The position numbers and the translations under genes are program-made. A stretch of DNA of 8,252 nucleotides from Clostridia bacterium. GTDB taxonomy: Bacteria; Bacillota; Clostridia; Oscillospirales; Acutalibacteraceae. The DNA lies in assembly GCA_900772705.1 (NCBI GenBank), contig CAAGRQ010000220.1:1-8252 (forward strand), read 5' to 3'. Below are positions 6,126 through 8,252 of the stretch, piece by piece. Numbering within the stretch: the first letter of the stretch is position 1; each line of letters opens with the position of its first letter. The notes below the pieces were generated by a model. That model saw only the letters and a list, made by a program, of their open reading frames with translations, was not told the origin of the DNA and made no database searches.

Positions 6126-6806
6126 TTATTTCGACTTCTTTTTTCTGTTTCTGAGCACAATCATAAATATCATTCCGACAATACCGCCGACGGCATTCAT
6201 CATCATATCGGTCATGGTATCAACCAAACCGAGATAGCCGTACTCACCGTGATATTTTGAAATATCAATCATTGCGGTTTCGCTTCCGAACTTTGAAAGT
6301 TGAAGATTTGTGCCGTGCAGAGTGTCCATAAGAAATTCGTAAAATTCCCAACCTACGGCAATCGACAGTGCAAACATTATACTGAACAATGCTGCAAGCG
6401 TTGCGGCACATTGCCCTTTTTTCCGCTGGATAATGCAGGCAAAGTCATATCCGAAAACAGCGCACACAAAGCCCGACAGAATATGCATAAAATTGTCGAA
6501 CCAACTTATTTTATCAAAAAGTCCCATATATGAGCCAAGCACAATGCCTATGAAAATAATCACATTGAGCATAGTCTGGCTAAGCGGCGGAACCTCAATA
6601 ATAAAACTTGTATGACCGAACACCTGAAACATATCCCACAAATGAGAGAATATAAAACAAAATATGCTTTCAAATCCCATAACGACATCGCCCGTTACAA
6701 AACTGTATACGGCGCATATAATCATACTTATTCTGACTATTATCCAAAAAACAAACTGTGCCTTCGGAATTTCATTTATAGGGTCTTTTCTTAATTTATA
6801 TGCCAT
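6126..6806 (-). CDS. YjdF/DUF2238-like multi-pass membrane protein
   Basis: This 226-residue protein has about five or six membrane helices. Conserved-looking polar residues lie in or next to helices: WFDNFMH at 102-108 (D104, H108) followed by SG, WEFYEFLMD at 153-161 (E154, E157, D161), and VDTMTDMM at 195-202 (D196, D200) followed by GG. The order D-x3-H, E-x2-E, D-x3-D-M resembles the YjdF/DUF2238 family, whose function is unknown. The acidic/His pattern would suit metal or proton handling, but that is inference. The tail RNRKKKSK is basic and probably cytoplasmic. The start is ATG 6806, overlapping the TGA of the phosphofructokinase gene by one base (TGATG), with GGAAG upstream; GTG at 6809 is the alternative. 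It is the middle gene of the PFK-membrane protein-larE operon. Confidence 0.7.
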   Translation of the reverse strand: MAYKLRKDPINEIPKAQFVFWIIVRISMIICAVYSFVTGDVVMGFESIFCFIFSHLWDMFQVFGHTSFIIEVPPLSQTMLNVIIFIGIVLGSYMGLFDKISWFDNFMHILSGFVCAVFGYDFACIIQRKKGQCAATLAALFSIMFALSIAVGWEFYEFLMDTLHGTNLQLSKFGSETAMIDISKYHGEYGYLGLVDTMTDMMMNAVGGIVGMIFMIVLRNRKKKSK

Positions 6807-8065
6807 CACTTTTCTTCCTTATTATCGTTGTACCTTTGCTTCTTTTTATCAAGATAAGAAACATTTACATAATCGGGCAAACCGTTGCGATAAGGAATCT
6901 GCGGAACTCCTCTTACGAGCGGCTTGAGATACTCAACCATTTCCGGCGTTACATCGTTTCCGTCTGCGTTAAGCCAATTACGGGGAATCGTTTTTTCCGC
7001 ATTTGCGACAACTCCTACCCTCTCCGTGTAATATTCAACCGAGTACGGATTATTGGAAATTCTCCTGAGAGTGGAAAATTCGCCGCTCTTTCCCGCAACA
7101 GCCGCTTTTACGGCAACCATACCGAGATTTTCTGCCTCGGTAATATCGGTAAGAGAAGCCGTATGACCTGCACTTCTTTGAAGAACGGAGAGTTCGAGCG
7201 ACCTTACTTTACAGCCGATTTGCTCCTCTACCACTTCCTTAAGATAAGCGCCTGTTCCGCTGAGCATTGCGTGACCGAACTTATCGAGTTTGTCGCTTCT
7301 TGCGGAAATATACTCACCGTTTTCATCCCGTATGCCCTCGCTTACAACAACGATTACCGAGTTATATTCCTCAAGTTTTGCTTTAACGTCACTGACAAAT
7401 CTGTCCACCGAAAAAGCAACCTCGGGAACATAAATAAGGTGCGGAGCGACATTCTTGCTGTCTCGTGCAAGCACGCTCGAAGCGGCGAGCCAGCCTGCGT
7501 CTCTGCCCATAGCCTCAATGATATGAACGGATTTAATGCTGTAAATAGCCGTATCATAGGTTACATTTCTTACCGCAAGAGCAACATATTTTGCCGCACT
7601 GGCAAATCCGGGCGAATGGTCGATTCCCATAAGGTCGTTATCTATTGTCTTTGGGATACCCATTACTTTAATATCTATATTATTTTCTGCAACATATCTT
7701 GAAAGTTTTTCCACGGTATCCATGGAGTCATTTCCGCCTATATAAAAGAAATATCCGATATTATATTTTTTAAGAGCATCAATAATTCTTTCGTACTGCT
7801 CCTCGTCGTTCGACAACTTAAATCTGCATGAGCCGAGAAACATTGCGGGAGTCATACGCAGTCTGTTAAGCCTCGACGGTCTGTTGCCGAAATGCTCGGT
7901 AAGATTGATAATATTATCCTCAAGCAGTCCCTGAACTCCGTGCACCATTCCGTAAACGGTTTCAATATCCGTATGATTAAACGCATACTCTATTGCTCCC
8001 GCAAGGCTAGCATTAATAACCGCCGTCGGTCCGCCCGACTGTCCGATAATCATATTCTTTGCCAT
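6806..8065 (-). CDS. pfp: pyrophosphate-dependent 6-phosphofructokinase
   Basis: This 419-residue cytoplasmic enzyme reversibly phosphorylates fructose 6-phosphate to fructose 1,6-bisphosphate in glycolysis. GQSGGPTAVIN at 8-18 is the phosphate-donor loop, GGNDSMDT is at 110-117, the catalytic PKTIDND at 138-144 contains the proton-abstracting Asp, and MGRDAGWLA at 186-194 binds substrate. Two positions point to PPi rather than ATP as donor: Asp (D113) where ATP enzymes have Gly in GGDGS, and Lys (K139) where they have Gly in PGTIDND. These are the accepted specificity markers of the family. The length exceeds bacterial ATP-PFK (about 320) and fits the PPi clade of about 400 residues. AAAGAGG at 8072-8078, six bases before the ATG, sets the start. 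It is first of a three-gene operon with overlapping or adjacent ends, driven by the promoter at 8119-8147. Confidence 0.93.
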   Translation of the reverse strand: MAKNMIIGQSGGPTAVINASLAGAIEYAFNHTDIETVYGMVHGVQGLLEDNIINLTEHFGNRPSRLNRLRMTPAMFLGSCRFKLSNDEEQYERIIDALKKYNIGYFFYIGGNDSMDTVEKLSRYVAENNIDIKVMGIPKTIDNDLMGIDHSPGFASAAKYVALAVRNVTYDTAIYSIKSVHIIEAMGRDAGWLAASSVLARDSKNVAPHLIYVPEVAFSVDRFVSDVKAKLEEYNSVIVVVSEGIRDENGEYISARSDKLDKFGHAMLSGTGAYLKEVVEEQIGCKVRSLELSVLQRSAGHTASLTDITEAENLGMVAVKAAVAGKSGEFSTLRRISNNPYSVEYYTERVGVVANAEKTIPRNWLNADGNDVTPEMVEYLKPLVRGVPQIPYRNGLPDYVNVSYLDKKKQRYNDNKEEK

Positions 8066-8087
8066 ATTTTACCTCTTTATATAAAAC

Positions 8088-8147
8088 ATTATATACTAGT
8101 TATTCACAACAACTATGTATTATATAACGGATTTAATCACATTGCAA
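8088..8147 (-). promoter_or_regulatory. promoter region of the pfp operon (two -10-like boxes)
   Basis: On the minus strand there is a -35 TTGCAA (8147-8142), a 17-base spacer and a perfect -10 TATAAT (8124-8119), predicting a start near 8112 and a leader of about 47 bases. A second perfect TATAAT sits at 8093-8088, but no good -35 lies 16-18 bases before it, so it may be unused or only a weak second promoter. The 14-base element at 8129-8142 falls in the spacer and touches the -35 box. Confidence 0.75.
8129..8142. repeat. 14-base element GGATTTAATCACAT, copy 2 (pfp promoter)
   Basis: This is a 13/14 match to 3289-3302 in the SDR/yhaM divergent region. Here it covers most of the -35/-10 spacer of the pfp promoter, a position where a bound protein would block RNA polymerase. 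Function is inference. Confidence 0.35.
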
Positions 8148-8188
8148 TAAATTTATAATTAACAGCAGTCCGTCAAAATAGAACACTT

Positions 8189-8233
8189 GCAAAAAATAAG
8201 AAGTTCAATTAACATTGAACTTCTTATTTTTGC
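8189..8233. terminator. long hairpin terminator at right edge, probably for a gene outside the window
   Basis: Arms 8192-8209 and 8214-8231 pair perfectly over 18 bp around a 4-base loop (TAAC), and GC/GC (8189-8190 with 8232-8233) extends the stem past one bulged A. Each arm carries a run of A or T at the base of the stem, so it could work in either direction. To its left is only the leftward pfp promoter, so the likeliest client is a minus-strand gene to the right of the window, ending just before or within this hairpin. Confidence 0.65.
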
Positions 8234-8252
8234 CAAATCTTGCACCGTCTGA

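Noticed and set aside
6125..6160. Longer LarE starting from TTG 6160
   Set aside because: There is no Shine-Dalgarno, a non-ATG start would be needed, and it would add 12 charged residues ahead of a normal LarE N-terminus.
6800..7702. 300-codon open frame on the plus strand opposite the phosphofructokinase gene
   Set aside because: The opposite strand encodes a clearly conserved enzyme across this whole span. The plus-strand frame has no ribosome binding site or domain I recognise and is explained by codon bias of the real gene.
8148..8165. Rex-like redox operator half-site (CTGTTAATTATAAATT on the minus strand) upstream of pfp
   Set aside because: Only one half resembles the TTGTTAA...TTAACAA palindrome; the second half does not match.
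1..8252. CRISPR array, tRNA/rRNA, IS element, toxin-antitoxin or defence genes
   Set aside because: I looked on both strands and saw no direct-repeat/spacer pattern, cloverleaf ending in CCA, transposase motif or known defence domain.

Overview
The window reads like ordinary chromosome from a moderately AT-rich Gram-positive anaerobe, most likely a gut Clostridia (Bacillota). The reasons are strong AGGAGG-type ribosome binding sites, consensus sigma-A promoters with 17-bp spacers, a pyrophosphate-type phosphofructokinase, a YhaM-family exoribonuclease, a GPH-type sugar symporter and a CxxC-type LarE. I see no rRNA, tRNA, CRISPR array, transposase or phage gene. This genus-level picture is inference; I cannot name the species.

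Layout from left to right. (1) The 3' part of a DUF308/HdeD-like membrane protein gene (+) runs in from the left edge, followed by a possible 34-residue small ORF (+). (2) A bidirectional terminator separates these from a minus-strand pair: an SDR oxidoreductase with its own near-consensus promoter and, downstream, a GPH-family cation:sugar symporter. Between those two lies a long hairpin with a U-tract. (3) Diverging from the SDR gene is a plus-strand operon, yhaM (3'-5' exoribonuclease) and prmA (ribosomal protein L11 methyltransferase), closed by a strong bidirectional terminator at 5281-5307. (4) Converging on that terminator is a tightly coupled minus-strand operon: PPi-dependent 6-phosphofructokinase, then a YjdF/DUF2238-like membrane protein, then LarE sulfur transferase. 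Its first junction is a TGATG overlap and its second is a TAA-T-ATG. (5) The right edge holds the phosphofructokinase promoter and a long hairpin that probably terminates a gene lying beyond the window.

Functionally, the window combines housekeeping RNA and translation functions (yhaM-prmA), central glycolysis (PPi-PFK), an uptake/redox pair (SDR-GPH symporter) and a cofactor sulfur-transfer enzyme (LarE). No stretch of more than 300 bases lacks a gene; the longest intergenic stretches (about 190 to 205 bases) hold promoters and terminators. I found no convincing new defence or mobile system. The points most worth a second look are the translational coupling of an apparently orphan, three-cysteine LarE to a PPi-PFK and an uncharacterised membrane protein; the structured SDR-symporter intergenic RNA, whose hairpin loop is complementary to the SDR stop region; and a 14-base element shared by two promoter regions.
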